A DNA stretch of 33,492 nt from the NCBI GenBank assembly GCA_028712175.1, contig JAQTQQ010000005.1, positions 21,314-54,805 of the forward strand, in the 5' to 3' direction. Of this stretch, positions 33,192-33,492 are shown in pieces (positions within the stretch are counted from its first letter, which is position 1; each line of letters begins with the position of its first letter). The notes under the pieces are model-generated. The model saw only the letters and a list, made by a program, of their open reading frames with translations. It searched no databases and was not told the DNA's origin. This DNA is from Candidatus Omnitrophota bacterium. GTDB lineage: Bacteria > Omnitrophota > Gorgyraeia > Gygaellales > Profunditerraquicolaceae. The position numbers and the translations under genes are program-made.

Positions 33192-33204
33192 AATATCCTT
33201 TGGG

Positions 33205-33492
33205 TTAAATTAGCGTTAAAAATTTAGCCCGGGCCGATTGATCTAATAATGAATCTATGGCATACATAGGCTGCATATTATTTAACAGCCTTCTGCTATT
33301 CTTTTCTTCACCGAGAAAATTCCAGCCCGACAGAGAAATCTGCAGGGCATATTTTACGTTTTTTACGTAAACATGCAAAGCGGTAGAAACAACCTGAGAT
33401 TCAGACTGTTGCCTTTCATCGGTAAAATTTGAGACAATCTCACTGAATTCTTTGGAACCTTCCGGCACAACGATTTTATTATCTTTAAACAG
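33205..33492 (-). CDS. C-terminal part of an unrecognised protein (partial)
   Basis: The frame listed from 33468 (a GTG) is open to the window edge, reading LFKDNKIV before it, so this is the C-terminal ~95 residues of a longer protein rather than a complete 87-residue one. Visible sequence includes EGSKEFSEIVSNFTDERQQSE, a stretch rich in V/A/Y (VVSTALHVYVKNVKYALQIS) and a helical end SLLDQSARAKFLTLI. I recognise no family. It precedes the PAS gene by 13 bases and probably belongs to the same signalling operon. Confidence 0.6.
   Translation of the reverse strand: MFKDNKIVVPEGSKEFSEIVSNFTDERQQSESQVVSTALHVYVKNVKYALQISLSGWNFLGEEKNSRRLLNNMQPMYAIDSLLDQSARAKFLTLI

Overview
This window is a dense, almost entirely minus-strand block of bacterial housekeeping genes. 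No gap longer than 300 bases lacks a gene. The only plus-strand gene is a polysaccharide flippase near the right end. Gene content, codon use and the small heptad-built repeats resemble metagenome-derived Omnitrophota (PVC-related) genomes, but that placement is inference from memory and was not tested. The genetic code is standard, with ATG, GTG and TTG starts and strong AAGGAGG-type ribosome binding sites.

Layout in minus-strand transcription order, from high to low coordinates. (1) A 5'-truncated unknown gene and a single-PAS protein converge on the plus-strand flippase. (2) tilS, then an ftsH promoter driving ftsH-folP-cdaA-(42-aa YbbR-like microprotein, absent from the ORF track)-pdxJ-acpS-nnrD, running into a tRNA-Thr/Tyr/Gly cluster. 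(3) A PAS histidine kinase, a receiver-only response regulator, an archaeal-type ThyA-family thymidylate synthase, gpsA and tRNA-Pro. (4) Two PilZ genes, then an aspartate-family amino-acid run: hom, thrC, a stand-alone CoaB-like gene, an ApgM-like probable homoserine kinase, lysC and cimA. (5) valS, nadC, uvrB, coaX and a secreted unknown protein. (6) groS-groL under a consensus promoter overlapped by a perfect CIRCE operator. (7) A Bateman-less GuaB3-type guaB overlapping guaA, then the first 320 bases of dnaE.

The genes form coherent pathways: aspartate to threonine and isoleucine (lysC, hom, ApgM-like kinase, thrC, cimA), GMP synthesis (guaB, guaA), cofactors (coaX, CoaB-like, nadC, folP, pdxJ, nnrD, acpS), and nucleotide second messengers (cdaA for c-di-AMP, two PilZ proteins for c-di-GMP).

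The most unusual signal is a set of seven dispersed short elements, all built on a 7-nt period: GCTANGA-like (family A), GACNATA/GTCNATA-like (family B) and GCCAGGA-like (family C). Most are hairpins that abut stop codons or fill tRNA spacers. Two lie inside coding genes in frame, adding about 10 residues to ThrC and about 11 residues to the zinc-knuckle region of ValRS. They resemble cyanobacterial heptanucleotide STRR repeats in periodicity and Rickettsia palindromic elements in their ability to sit in genes. Two other REP-like palindromes and one predicted three-way-junction element are also present.
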